Source of the DNA: Berberis thunbergii
Taxonomy: Eukaryota > Streptophyta > Magnoliopsida > Ranunculales > Berberidaceae
Reading direction: 5' to 3'
Length of the DNA stretch: 64,000 bases
Assembly: GCA_003290165.1 (NCBI GenBank)
Contig: QNQO01002082.1
Location: 89,134 to 153,133 of the forward strand
Shown here: positions 11,468 to 22,700 of the stretch, in pieces
Layout of the letters: each line of letters begins with the position of its first letter
Position numbering within the stretch: position 1 is the first letter of the stretch
Notes under the pieces: generated by a model
The model's input: only the letters and a program-made list of their open reading frames with translations
Databases searched by the model: none
Told to the model about the DNA's origin: nothing
Made by a program: the position numbers and the translations under genes

Positions 11468-12167
11468 ACCAAACCAAACCGATGATCGAACAAGGCGGAA
11501 GTTTTGACTCTTTTCTACTAACAAGGCGGAAGTTTTGACTCTTTTAGAAGGAATTCGACTTTGCCTCGTTTGGGGTTTCAAAAAGGTGATTATTCAAACA
11601 GATTCTGTATGGGTATGTGGCTGGTTTAAAGATAGCTTAAAAATCCCGTGGCATTTGGAAAATATTTGGAAAGAATTTAAGGAGTTGACAATGACGATGA
11701 CTTTGCACTGTCAACATATCTATAGGGAGGCAAACGCAGTGGCGGATGCTCTAGCCGTTAGAGCTTTTCCATGATCTTGAGACAGGCCTTTTCTATGGGA
11801 GAGATCTTCCCAGGCGAATAAAGGGCATGTTGGGCCTTGATAGATTACACACGGCGTATCTTCGCCACGGGGATGACTAAAGACAGTTTAGGGATAGATT
11901 CTCAGATTGTTTCTCTCTAATTTAATATTTGGATTCAGATTTTTCGCAGTGACGCTGGGTGCATGCGATTGGGATGGAAGGTTTGGGCTGTGACTGCATG
12001 GATGCGGGGTTGTGGGTGTTCAGGGACTTTGCTTTCAATTTTTGTTATAAACCTTGTTTTTAGCATTAAACGCGGGTAATGTCGTAATGTACCCCCGCAA
12101 TGATTTGTATTTTTATGGTTATTTAATAACGGTCTGGCATTCCATAGTTGCCCCTCCCCACTGGAGG

Positions 12168-12201
<34 letters not shown>
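11468..12201 (+). mobile_element. 5'-truncated LINE with poly(A) tail and target duplication
   Basis: AAGATAAGCTCGATC occurs at 11453-11467 and again at 12202-12216, directly after a run of about 27 A, and the match extends imperfectly by another 8 bp. Between them lie a degraded RNase H C-terminal coding segment (11535-11774), a GC-richer 3' untranslated region and the poly(A) tail. This is the expected product of target-primed reverse transcription by an L1-type plant LINE. A 26-bp block starting AACAAGGCGG is repeated at 11489-11514 and 11520-11545 at the 5' junction. Confidence 0.85.
11520..11774 (+). pseudogene. RNase H (RVT_3-type) C-terminal fragment of a LINE
   Basis: The frame reads LLEGIRLCLVWGFKKV, then IIQTDS with a catalytic-type Asp, then HIYREANAVADALA, and ends at a stop. 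That is the typical order of the RNase H domain at the end of plant L1-like ORF2 (EG...DS...H..REAN..AD.LA). Endonuclease and reverse transcriptase are missing. The fragment is non-functional as an element. Confidence 0.85.
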
Positions 12202-12202
<1 letters not shown>

Positions 12203-12565
12203 AGATAAGCTCGATCGACAAACCGACGCATCCATAGGTCATTGGCTAGATGTCCATTTCCATATGAACCAAATCCCTTAATATTACTCTTTTGTATGAT
12301 CTAATAATTGAACACCAAATCAAGCATTTGCACATTAGTTGAGGAAAAGTGATCGAGCCCTTACTTTCTCAATCAAATCCCCTCTAATGAGGTCTGTCGG
12401 CTCGAATTGTTGCACACTCTAAACCTCACCCATTTATTATTCCCTAATTCTTCCAGTGGCTGTAATCGTTCATTCTCTGGGACCTATTTGGATTTTGAAT
12501 ATGATATGCCATCTTCGTTCATTCTACACGTATTTTAAATCAATTATTAAGGTCGTGAATGACTA

Positions 12566-12811
12566 TTGACTTGCAACGAAATCGCAAATTATTTGGCAAA
12601 ATCAGCTACAGTTGTCTCACATCACATCGGTGCTGTGTTTTTAGACAAAAATGTTGGTGGTCTCTCCATTTTGCAAATCTCAATGGCTATATACATATTT
12701 TTTGATATACATGTAGGGTGGCAACCTCACAAAGACCTAGCTTTTGGAACGATTGCAGACCATCTAATCCTCCCTTATTTAGCAATTGGGTTTGACTATC
12801 GTTTTGTGTGA
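12566..12811 (+). pseudogene. possible RNase H C-terminal scrap
   Basis: An 81-codon ORF starts TCNEIANYLAKSATV, which resembles the NE.A..LAK end of plant RNase H-like domains. The rest has no known motif, and its second half overlaps DNA duplicated at 1328, where the frame is not kept. Most likely a relic. Confidence 0.3.
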
Positions 12812-13021
12812 GTTGATGCTCTTATGCCTCTCTGTTGGAGGAAATAAATACAAATTCTCTAGTCGACAATGTATTTTATTGAAAATGTAATGTGGTTTTT
12901 AAGGTCATTTCAGTAGAAAATTTAAGCTCAAAGAGGATTAGATCTAATTAGTATGTATTCAACTTATTTATATACACTTTATTTTGTGCCTGAGTTGTTT
13001 TTCAATAGATAAGCTTACAAG

Positions 13022-13164
13022 CCAGAGAGCTTGTCTACAAAGCCAGGTCAGCAGGATGCGCCAGGGCAGGCCCCATGTCCTCCATCATTCTAGAGATGCG
13101 AACACAATCACACGGTCAGGGTGCCACCCCGGTGCTAGGGGCCTGGCTCTTTAGACTTTTGGAA
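13022..13164. mobile_element. small insertion with inverted ends, absent from copy A
   Basis: The left end reads TCTACAAAGCCAGGTCAGCA. The right end, reversed, reads GTCTAAAGAGCCAGGCCCCT. Copy A runs through this point with only AAAGCCAGAAATTT. The GC content is clearly above that of the surroundings. The element class is not determined. Confidence 0.45.
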
Positions 13165-14046
13165 AGCGAGAAATTTGAATTTTGACTCAACTTTCAGGGT
13201 GCATGAAAAATTCTAGAGAGCCAGGCCATGCTCTTGCGCTCGTGATGAGGAGAGAGAGAGATTAAAAAAATAAAAATAAACTCTGTAAATAAAGGGAAAA
13301 TTGAATGGATTAAAAAAGAGATCTTGGAATTTGGGCCATGAAATAACCTCTAAACCCTTGATACAAATGGCCATACAAAACTGCTCGCAAATGAGTAATG
13401 CTACAATGCCTGCTTGTCTGGTCATCTGTGTCTGTTTTGTGCTTGGATGGTACCAGGCACATGTAGTGCTGATGTCGCAGGGAGAGAAATCCAACAAATA
13501 CACATTGCTCCTATATATATAAATACACATTGTTTGAGATTGAGCTCTGCACCTGGAAATGCTCTAAATCCCCCAAAAAACCAAATCATCTCATTTCTTG
13601 CACTGGTTGCGATGGTGCAAAAGAAAGCTAAAATGAAAAAGAGATTAGGTAATGCATCCAACCCAAAGCTCAAAAGGAAGGAATGCGATTTCTCGAGATT
13701 TTACGAAATATTTTTTATTTTGAAGTTATTGAAATCTCTGTCGAAATTTGAAATATGTCAAAAAAAATTTTAAAAAATAAATAAATATTTTAAACTTCGT
13801 ATATTTTAACATGCTATAATGTTATTTTAATATAAATAGTTTATTACGTAAGTGATTTTATATATGTAATCTTTATGACACTGCGAGTCGTGTGAGTTTT
13901 TTATATATAGTATTTAATAGTTAAAATGCATAGCTTATATTATTAAATTAAAAATCACAGCTAAATTTTTTACATTTTTTCTACATATGACGAAATATTT
14001 CTTACAATCAAGGGACTAAAATCAACTAAAAAATGAAATCACAATC

Positions 14047-14531
14047 CATTTTTTTTTCAAATTGGGTCATTGACCATTTTTATTTATTTATTAATCCATG
14101 CCCAAATGCTACATGACTGACCCTATAGGGTTAACCAAACTAGGCCCGAAGGCTACAATATTGTTGATACTTAATATCTTCGCCGTCTCCATTTCGCATA
14201 GAGACTTGTTTTCACTCCGGTCCATCGCCTCCACCTTGCAAGAAGACTCGTTGTCGCTCCGGTCTAGTCCATCTAAGTAGCTACATTCAATACCTAAAGG
14301 CTTATCAACGGCGGAGCAAATGTGCTCCTAATAAGAAGACGAAAACTCACAAAATCTTAACTAGTGAGTCTCGAACCCGCAACATCTCACAAGGAGAGTG
14401 GATGTCCGACCAACTGAGCTAAAATTGGTGGATTTTTTTTAATCCCTTACCCCTCCTACCCCAGGTGCTGCCAGCTGAGATCAATCCTGTGACCTAGTGA
14501 TACCATCCGCCACTGCTCAACCACTGAGCCA
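14047..14531 (-). mobile_element. two adjacent tRNA-derived SINEs in one insertion
   Basis: Copy A reads CACAATCCTTGCTC without interruption (about 4105), whereas here CACAATCC and ATCCTTGCTC are separated by 485 bp. Read on the minus strand, one SINE has an A box (TTAGCTCAGTTGG, 14408-14423) and a B box (GGTTCGAGACTC, 14366-14378) at tRNA spacing, followed by a body that ends in an A-run at 14048. A second head (TGGCTCAGTGGTTGAG and a degenerate B box) occupies about 14438-14531. The latter family recurs at 26090 and 37740. Confidence 0.75.
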
Positions 14532-15359
14532 TCCTTGCTCAAAAGTAAGCTTACTACTGCTGCCTTGGAAAGAGGGTAAAACAACAACACAAAAGTCAAG
14601 TTCAGTCATGGAGGGATTAAAAGAGCAAGAGCAAAACTCGTGTGACACGTTTTGTTGGAAAAACCAGAAACAATATTATATGGCCTTATTTTCCAAACAT
14701 TTCACCATCCATATAAATTATTACAACTTATTATTAAAAGCTTAAAAATTTCTCCTAAAAAGCCCACCTACCGCCATTACAATCGTTGCCCTACATAATA
14801 ATGAGATATAGATATTGATGTGAGCCGACAACTCACAACATGACTAGTCAACTCAACTCAACTCCCGTACCCCATCCTATACATACATCACATCAATAAA
14901 TTTTCATCCATCCCACCCCCATATATACACGCAGTGGCGGAGCCACATAGTGCCCACGGCGGCAGCTGCTTCCCCACTCAATTTTGAAAATCATTTACAA
15001 TACATGGTCTAAGTGGGTCCCAGTAGTTTGAGATTTGTTAAGATTGCCCATATTCTATTTATCACACTTTTCAAGTTGCCCCCTCTATTTATCACACTTT
15101 GTAGTAAATGGTGTAAGTGGGTCCTAATTATTTAAGATTTGTTAGATTGCCCCATTTTATCTATCACACTTTTGAAATTGCTTGTTCAATTATGAAAATC
15201 CTTTGTAATACATGGTGTAAGTGGGTCCTAATTGTTTGGGATTTGTTAGATTATCCCCTTCTATTTAGCAAACATTTTCCAAACCCCCTTTTGCCTCCTC
15301 TATCTAATATAATATATCAAATAGTTATTACATGTAATTTTGTGTTTCATGTATATTGG
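14532..15359. other. copy B equivalent of the 948-bp and 107-bp repeats; no gene
   Basis: Contains the single B-copy counterpart of the A tandem units (to about 14950) and the CCCC/TTTATCACA array (14995-15290). No supported coding region. Confidence 0.6.
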
Positions 15360-15364
15360 TTTCC

Positions 15365-15884
15365 TCATGCAGAAGGATTTTTAGGGTTCATAATTTGATT
15401 TTCTAGGATTCCTAATTTGGGTTTCTAGGGTTCCTAATTTGCTTTCAAAGTTATTTACTAAATAATTTATTCGTAATCTTTCAATTTAATTAGGAGTATT
15501 TTTAGTTTCCTTTTAGGATTAGGCTTTATTTTTTCTTTTAGGAATAGATTGTTTGTTATTTTAGTATTTGATTATATTTTTTATTTTAGGAATAAACAGT
15601 TTCCTTTTAAGATTAGGCTTTACATTTTCTTTTAGGAATAGATTGCTTGTTATTTTAGCATTTGATTCTAATTTTTCTTTTAGGAATTGACTTCTTTAAT
15701 ATTCAAGTTATTTGAGTAATATAAATAGAGTTATTCCTCAATGTTGTAATAGATATTTGATTTGAGTAATTTGATTGAACATTAGAGCTATTTCTCTGTG
15801 TTTTGGGCTATCCTCTTGTGTTATTCCCTGTCAATTATCTGTTGCTATTAGCCTGCAGAATAATCGCTATTCTGTCTGGCGTCA
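15365..15884 (+). repeat. first LTR of the gag-only element
   Basis: Begins TCATGCAGAAGGATTT (ancestral TG probably mutated to TC) and ends CTGTCTGGCGTCA. About 90 bp shorter than the next LTR through loss of internal subrepeats. Confidence 0.8.
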
Positions 15885-15886
15885 GT

Positions 15887-16498
15887 TGATGCAAGAGGAT
15901 TTCTAGGGTTCCTAATTTGATTTTCTAGGATTCCTAATTTGGGTTTTTAGGGTTTTTAATTTGCTCTCAAAGTTATTTACTAAATAACTTATTCGTAATC
16001 TTTCAATTTAATTAGGAGTATTTTTAGTTTCCTTTTAGGTTTAGGCTTTATTTTTTCTTTTAGGATTAGATTGCTTGTTATTTTAGTATTTGATTATATT
16101 TTTTCTTTTAGGAATAAACAGTTTCCTTTTAAGATTAAGTTTTACTTTTTCTTTTAGGAATAGACTGTTTGTTATTTTAGTATTTGATTCTATTTTTTCT
16201 TTTAGGAATAGGCAGTTTCCTTTTATGATTAGGTTTTACCTTTTCTTTTAGGAATAGACTGTTTATTATTTTAGTATTTGATTCTAATTTTCTTTCAGAA
16301 ATAGGCTGCTTATTATTTAAGTTATTTGAGCACTATAAATAAAATTCTTTCTCAATATTGTAATAAATATTTGATTTGAATAAATTGATTGAACATTAGA
16401 GTTATTTCTCTGTGTTTTGGGCTATCATTTTGTGTTCTTCTTTGTCAATTATCTGTTGCTATTAGCCTGCAGAATAATCGCTATTCTGCCCGGCGTTA
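15887..16498 (+). repeat. second LTR, directly adjacent to the first
   Basis: Begins TGATGCAAGAGGATTT and ends CTGCCCGGCGTTA. The two bases GT separate it from the first LTR, and the same GT separates it from the primer-binding site. This suggests the doubled LTR arose by recombination or insertion exactly at the LTR/internal boundary. Confidence 0.8.
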
Positions 16499-16500
16499 GT

Positions 16501-16512
16501 TGGTATCAGAGC
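16501..16512 (+). other. primer-binding site (initiator-Met tRNA type)
   Basis: TGGTATCAGAGC follows the second LTR by two bases. This is the usual plant sequence complementary to the 3' end of initiator methionine tRNA, and it fixes the element's orientation as plus. Confidence 0.9.
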
Positions 16513-16549
16513 TTCAACATCTTCTTGGGGTGAGATTTCATTAATTTTC

Positions 16550-17785
16550 TATGGTTGGTGGTCGTGGTCGTGGTCGTTGCGGGCAGGTTCCGAACGAGGA
16601 AGCCTCTTACCGTGATCGTAGCGTTCAGGATGTGATTATTTAGGATTTACAGAGGCAAGTTGCAGAGTTAACTCAGCGTCTAACGACGCAGGATTTTGGT
16701 GATCGTGAGATAGAAGATCACGATTCTGATTCCAGTTTCAAAAACCCGTATCACCATCTTGCTCGATTCTGGGAGAGCCGTGGTCGGGAGGATCGTCATG
16801 AAAATCTCGGATTTATAGTGGATCTACCCGAGTTTTCTGCTACGTTATAGGGCGAAGGATTCGTGGATTGGTTGAATAAAATAGAACGCATTTTTGAGTA
16901 TAAGGAAGTTTCAGATCGTGTCAAGGTGAAATTGGTCGCCAAAAAACTCAAAGGCTTAACATCTGCATGGTGGGAGCAGTTGAAGCGAGCACGAGATAGG
17001 TAGGGAAAATCCAAGATCACTGATTGGGAGAAGATGAAGGGTCAATTCCTTTTCCTTCATTTCGGCTACGCTCAACCCTTATTTCAGGGACTTCACTCGT
17101 TGAAGACCGTTTTTGAAGCATACCAACATGCACTTGCTGTGGAAAAACAACAGAGCAGGAGACCAATAATCAACAGTGATCAAAGCGGTTGGCCAGTTCA
17201 CCCTCAAGAATTCTGTCCTGCCCAGCAGCCACCACATGTTAATTCTAACTCAAATATTAGATGTTTTCAGATGTGGTGAACATGGACATAGAGCGACTGA
17301 GTGCGGGAAGTCTACTATTCAGAAAGGTAACAATCTCTTGATTGAGGAAGACGTGGTAGACGACACTGCGGAACTTGGAGAGCCTGTGTATGATGGTGAT
17401 GATATTAATGATCATGAAAAGAGATCAATCGATATAATCAAGGAAAGTGAGCACAACAATGCAAAAGTTGGAGTTTCAGGTTACGAAAATTCTATTTCCA
17501 CATCAGGGAAAACGGAACAAGTTTTTATGGATTCAAATTCAGCCCCAATTGCAGAGATGGTATCAGTTCATGAAGTTTCAATGGACAAAGTTCCTCCAAG
17601 TGTCCATCCACCAACACATGCTGAAGTCCCTTCATCAGATTTTAACGTGGCAGATGCCACGCCTTCTTGTCCTCCCCAAAGCTCGAAAAAAACACTTGTG
17701 GTTCAACCTTCTCTTGATGGCGATCATCATCAAGAGCGCAATGGAGCAACTGGAAAAGCCAACATTACTCGTACAAACCATATAA
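16550..17785 (+). pseudogene. degraded gag with one CCHC zinc knuckle
   Basis: The frame starts MVGGRGRGRGR and contains at least three in-frame stops. A Ty3/gypsy-type gag core is evident (GFVDWLNKIERIFEYK, then SAWWEQLKRARDR, then ITDWEKMKGQF), followed after a frameshift by a CCHC knuckle (CFRCGEHGHRATEC; first Cys mutated or in the other frame near 17262). The tail at 17290-17785 is open (222-codon ORF from 17176), acidic and Ser/Pro-rich, with no protease motif. Nucleocapsid-like packaging is the family role. This copy cannot make a full protein. Confidence 0.8.
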
Positions 17786-18178
17786 TGTGGAGTATTTTTA
17801 GTTTCCTTTTAGGATTAAGCTTTATTTTTTTCTTTTATGAATAGATTGCTTGTTATTTTAGTATTTGATTCTATTTTTTCTTTAGGAATATGTAGTTTCC
17901 TTTTAAGATTATGCTTTACTTTTTCTTTTAGGAATAGACTGTTTGTTATTTTAGTATTTGATTATAGTTTTTCTTTTAGGAATAGGCTTATTCAAGTTAT
18001 TTGAGCACTATAAATAGAGTTTTTCTTCAATATTGTAATTGATATTTTATTTGAGTAATTTGATTGAATATTAGAGTTATTTCTTTGTGTTTTGGGCAAT
18101 CCTCTTGTGTTTTTCCCTGTCAATCAGCTGTTGCTATTAGCCTGCAGAATAATCGTTGTTCTGTCCGGCGTCATTTCC

Positions 18179-19280
18179 CTTAGTGACTAGCATAGATGGG
18201 TAACAATATTTCGATTGATTTTTCTTTGAATACAACAAGCTTGTTGAAAACCCATTGAATGTCTTTTGAAATATTCTTAAATTACATCTTATAAAAGAAA
18301 TATATCTATATCTTACTTTAAATTTCTTGCTTCAATCTTATTTTCAAATTAGATTCAATTAAACTATTCAAACATTTGTAATAAATATCTTGATTGGTAC
18401 CTAAAATACACTTTTATAATATTGAAATTAGAATAATATAAAACAATATAACTCACTATTCATTCAAATAAATGACTTCCCATGTTACATACATGATAGA
18501 CCCACTGTATAGGCGTCCCATGTTACATGCATGCCAACATAAATAACGTGAATAGCCCGTAAGCTTTGTTTGTTCCCTCCATGGTCGACCGTCGACATAA
18601 CGTCGAGCAAACGGCGCCCCACAAAAGTTAATAAGAGGACCCCGTGACTGACTGTGGGGCTCAAATCGAATCATAACCTCCCATGAATACAATTTCATCT
18701 GGGCCCATCAACTTTGACTTTGAAATCATTCAGGCTTTTCCTCGTGGCCTCCCAATATAAGATCGTCAAAGTTCGCTGGCTGTTACGTGCTTTTCCGGTT
18801 TTGCCCCTTCTGAAACATAGAAAAGTACTAGATACGGCAAAATATTTAACGTACAGTGGAAGTGATAAAATGGGCACGGCCGGCGCGTGCTAAAGCTGTT
18901 TGTGTTTTTCTACTTGAGAGGAAGAATATCTGACTGACCCAAGAAAAGAAAGTGAAGCTAACTTATCCACCAAAGCAAATCAACACTTTTAGTCATCTCT
19001 TCATAAACCCCAACATTAACCAAAAATATAAATGAATTAACAAAACCATAAAGAAAGACTAAATGTTTCCTTAATCTCTGCATGTTAAAAGCTTTGATCA
19101 TTAGTTGGATTTGAACCAAATACAGCAACTTTTGTTCATAAAAGATGGCACTCTCAACTTGATCTCTACTTAGCTCAACTCAAGCATACAATAACTATCT
19201 ACAAGTGGTTTCTTTCTTTTGCAAAACAAAACATGACACAGTAATTAAGCATTTTTTTTTCTCTCTTACATATCTGTTAC
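18179..19280. other. 3' flank of ERF copy 2
   Basis: Colinear with 5890-7180 of copy A. Contains a minus-strand ORF at 18456-18698 that is partly shared with 6246-6476, but its frame is not conserved. No gene is supported. The conserved GCACGGCCGGCGCGTGC block is at about 18873. Confidence 0.6.
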
Positions 19281-19742
19281 TCAGTAACTAGGAGGCGTTT
19301 CATTCAAATCGATGGACAAGCCCCGCTTAGGAACACCAAGAAGTGACTTGTCCATAACCTGTGTTTGCAGTGGTGCAACAACTTGTTCTTCACTGGATTT
19401 GATGACAACACTAGTACTAGTAGTAATAGTAAGAGGAGGGCGCAAAAAGTGAGTAGTGGTGGTGATGGTGCAGGGAGGTGGAGCAGTGGAAGAATGATGA
19501 GTAGGAAGATTGAGATCTAAAGAGAAGGGGATGGGTGGAGGAGGAAAATTAGTCCTGGCCTTTGAACCTCGAAGAGATATAGCTGCCTCGTCATAAGCCA
19601 AGGCAGCTTGTTCAGGTGTATCAAAGGTGCCCAGCCAAACCCTAGTTTTCTTCCATGGATCTCTAATCTCTGCTGCGTACCTCCCCCATGGCCTCTTCCT
19701 CACTCCTCTGTAGTGCGCCTCCTCTCTCATCGTACAAACCAT
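19281..19742 (-). CDS. ERF-type AP2 transcription repressor, copy 2
   Basis: An intact intronless gene of 153 residues. The AP2/ERF domain is identical to copy 1 (about residues 10-67, ERF-class YAAEIRD). The first DLN motif here is LDLNLP (about 75-80), a better match to the canonical EAR consensus than the LDLNFP of copy 1. The C-terminal DLNETPP is kept. Substitutions against copy 1 are few (Gly to Glu at residue 7, Val insertion after EEQV, SFLD to SLLG). Both copies therefore look constrained, or the duplication is recent. Its promoter is separated from more distal upstream DNA by the 4.7-kb Pack-MULE, which begins about 300 bp from the ATG, so regulation may differ from copy 1. Confidence 0.93.
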   Translation of the reverse strand: MVCTMREEAHYRGVRKRPWGRYAAEIRDPWKKTRVWLGTFDTPEQAALAYDEAAISLRGSKARTNFPPPPIPFSLDLNLPTHHSSTAPPPCTITTTTHFLRPPLTITTSTSVVIKSSEEQVVAPLQTQVMDKSLLGVPKRGLSIDLNETPPSY

Positions 19743-19804
19743 TAGCCAGAATGGTAAGAAGAAGGATGAGACAGACAGACAGACAGATTTTGATTTTGAG
19801 AGAG

Positions 19805-19812
19805 TTAATATA
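19805..19812 (-). promoter_or_regulatory. candidate TATA box of ERF copy 2
   Basis: TATATTAA on the minus strand, 63 bp upstream of the ATG, matching the candidate in copy 1. Confidence 0.55.
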
Positions 19813-20037
19813 GAAAGTTAGTGTTGAGCGGACAAATACACGAGGGTAAACTATTAAATAATAAAAAATGTTTTAAAGATGTAGTAATAATCTGTGGCCA
19901 ACTAAACTGCAGAGACATAACCCGGTGTTAGCAAGCATGTGAGATCATCAATTGAAGGTGTAGGTAAGCCCTAGACTGGGGTTGAGTACGGATTGCTACC
20001 GACAACCGCGATTGGTTTTTGAGTGGCTATCATTTTA

Positions 20038-20353
20038 GGGAAATTCTAGCTGGCCTGGGTCAGCGCCTGGGAGGCTCCTTGGCATGTGCCAAGGAGGGTG
20101 TTTTGCACATGCCCAACTAAAGTTTCAAAAAAAAAAAAAAAAAAAAAAGCGGGAAATGAAATTTGACTGAAATTTAAGAGGGAGGAAGGGATTACAAAAC
20201 ATAGAAAAACAGAGAGAGGAGGAAGACCTCTCTCCTCCCTCCTCTTTACTATTTTTAAGGTCAGTCATGGATGCTGCAAGGGTGGGTGCTACGGTGGATG
20301 TGAGTGCCATGGTTACTTCACTCAGCCAAGACATGGCTTGCCTGATGGTTCTT
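20038..20353 (+). repeat. left terminal inverted repeat of the Pack-MULE
   Basis: Matches 24425-24739 in reverse up to GCCTGATGGTTCTT. It includes an A-run (20127-20148) and, at its inner end (20271-20353), the first part of the P450-like sequence that continues only in the right repeat. Confidence 0.92.
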
Positions 20354-22700
20354 TCAATTTCATTCTATCCGTTTTCGTAATTACCTTCACTTGTGTCTAT
20401 TGAACAGGAGAAAAACCAGGCCTTCTTTTGGAATGAGGAGTTTCTGTTTGATCTTTATGGCTACCTTCATTAGCTGCATAGCATAGTCTCTCGGTAATAC
20501 TACCGTATATATGGTTAACTAATGAGTTAGCTGTTGCGGTTTTTGTATTGATTGTTACACGATCACAATCAACCAGAACATATATTTCTCAAGACTATAT
20601 CTGGTCCCTTCATCTATAGCAAGTGCCATGGGTAATGTAGTTCCAGACATTACCTTCATCTTTGCAGTGACGTACTCGGGTAAATTCATCTAACCCACAG
20701 TTTACTACATATATCAACGAGCATTATAAGTAACACATATACATACTACCGCAATAGATATCAGTATTAGTTAGAAATTTAAATGGAAGAAAACGTAAAA
20801 GTAATGCAACTTGTGCTGCTTAAAAGTTAAAACAGAGTAAGCTGCGTACTTGCATTGCTCCTGTCCTACAGCCTCATTCATAAACATTACACTTACAAAG
20901 GAAAGAAAGGACCGGGATCGACATACCCCCATTTCTTGCCTCCCGCCATTCTTCATGAATAGTTTGCATCATAAGATTTCCATATAGCTTGAGATTTTCA
21001 TAAGTTTATCTGCATGACATTCTAATCTTTTCAGCAAAGCTTATTGTTTAAGTTAATTTTGATACTACAACTAGCAAGGCAGAGAAAGGGTTCTAGATTA
21101 ATGTAAAAAAGGGGTGAGTGAGAAACTCGTAATGAAAGCGAGAAAATACAACAGACAAGTTAGCCCAAAAGAAGATACAAACCTGAAGGAGTTCAAGACA
21201 CCCCAAGTAGAACCCCAGAACCACAGTCCCAGTTTCAAAGGTAAGATGGGAAGCACGTTGACCATGTTACTAGTTGAACATTCTCTTCCCCACTTTTCTT
21301 CAGTATGGAGAAAGTAGATGTAAGAAGTTTGAGTAGCATGGCTAAGATAGGAGGAACAGTTTTATGTGTTGGAGGGGCTGCATCCATTGCCTTGCTCAAG
21401 GGCCAAAGTTGCTGAACATGGGATTTTCTGAAGAACACAACTCTATAATGCATTTGGTAGGTGAGAATTGGATGATGGGTTGTGTTCTTCTATTTGGAAG
21501 CTGTTATGGCTGGTCATTTTGGCTCATTTGAAGGTATATTTGCTCACGCAGTTAAATGTGCCCTGCAACTCATCACTAACACGCAAAATCTTCTAAGTTC
21601 TAATAGGTTCCTATGTCAGCAAGCCACCCAGACCATCTATCTTTATCAGCCTTGATGTGTTTCTTCGCGACACTGCGATCAGCAACAATAACATTTCTTC
21701 TTAGAACCAGACCCAACAGCATGGATACTAGATTCTAATTTGCAACTTTTATGCTGCTTCTACGCGGTACTTGTCATCTAACAAAGTTGTGAATGTTCTA
21801 CTTCTACTATACTATGTTGGACAACACAGGCGTCTGAATTACAAACATAATTATTTTGCACCGACTGTAACAGGGAATCGTAGGATCATGTATTTCCTTC
21901 TTTGTACAGGCATGGTGCATATCATAGAGATGGCCTCTTTTCTCTGCAATGTTCAACCCTTTGTGTACAGTTATTGTAATGATACTGGCTTGTATATTTC
22001 TTCATGAGGAGCTGTTTGTTGGAAGGTAACTCATAACATTGATGTTTCTGCAAATCTTTTTGCTATATAAGTTGGTTAAGAATAAACTTTTATGTTGTCG
22101 CTCACTTATTAACATAAAAATGTGTAAAGCAAAAGACCTTGAGGGCACAAGGACAGAGACCAATACTTCTTTTAATTCAACAAAGACAGTCATAATCTTG
22201 ATAGATAATTCATCAGATGAAGAAAGCCGCAAAACTGATTTGGAAGAACCCCTGTTATGTTGTCAAACAAAGTTATCTCAGGTTGACAAGAGCAAGACAA
22301 CAAAGTTATCTCGGGCAAAGGCAATTTTGTAGTCTTGTTTGTTTTATTTTCTAGTTTTATAAAATAAGTAAATATGTGTCACTTAATAAATTTTAAAACG
22401 AAAGTATGAACTGCCTGGAATAGCAATAACCAATTTATGTAGGAATGTTTCTCAATATGACCAAACCTTCTGGTCTCCAGAAAACATGGGGAAGTTCTGT
22501 GATTAAACCAGTAGGACAAGGATCAATCTTTATCCTGAATCCAAAAATTCTGAAAACATTTACGCTGAGGCCTTCTACAAATCAGATGTTTCTTTTAACT
22601 CTACACAGATCATTTGCACACTATGAAATGTCTATCCAACATATGAATCACTGATCAAATTCAACAACTCCCTCATGAAAATCTGTTTTGAACATTACAG
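20354..22700 (+). other. Pack-MULE interior: unassigned exon-like pieces
   Basis: Possible plus-strand exons with splice signals: about 20409-20462, after TTGAACAG, coding EKNQAFFWNEEFLFDL, which resembles the FWNEEFLF strand of C2 domains; about 21114-21240, ending CAAAG/GTAAGA; and open stretches at 22039-22332 (TVIILIDNSSDEESRKTDLEEPLL) and 22445-22654. I recognise no full domain. They could derive from one or more captured genes. Confidence 0.4.

Larger units (their letters stand above)
15365..18173 (+). mobile_element. gag-only LTR retrotransposon (TR-GAG-like) with 5-bp target duplication
   Basis: TTTCC flanks the insertion at 15360-15364 and 18174-18178. Copy A shows the empty site (GATTTTCCTTGGTGAC, about 5890). 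The order is LTR (15365-15884), a second LTR (15887-16498), a primer-binding site, a degraded gag and a 5'-truncated LTR (17788-18173). No protease, reverse transcriptase, RNase H or integrase is seen, so it would have depended on another element's enzymes. The LTRs share ends (ATGCA...GG at the start, CTGTCYGGCGTCA at the finish) and AT-rich TTTTCTTTTAGGAATAG subrepeats. Confidence 0.85.

Noticed and set aside
14343..14436. tRNA-like sequence with A and B boxes (minus strand)
   Set aside because: The acceptor stem does not pair, the body continues to an A-run, and the paralogous segment has an empty site. It is a SINE head, not a tRNA gene.
20409..20462. C2-domain exon (FWNEEFLF) in the Pack-MULE
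   Set aside because: Only about 16 residues match and the frame stops soon after. Kept as a possibility in the interior description but not called as a gene fragment.
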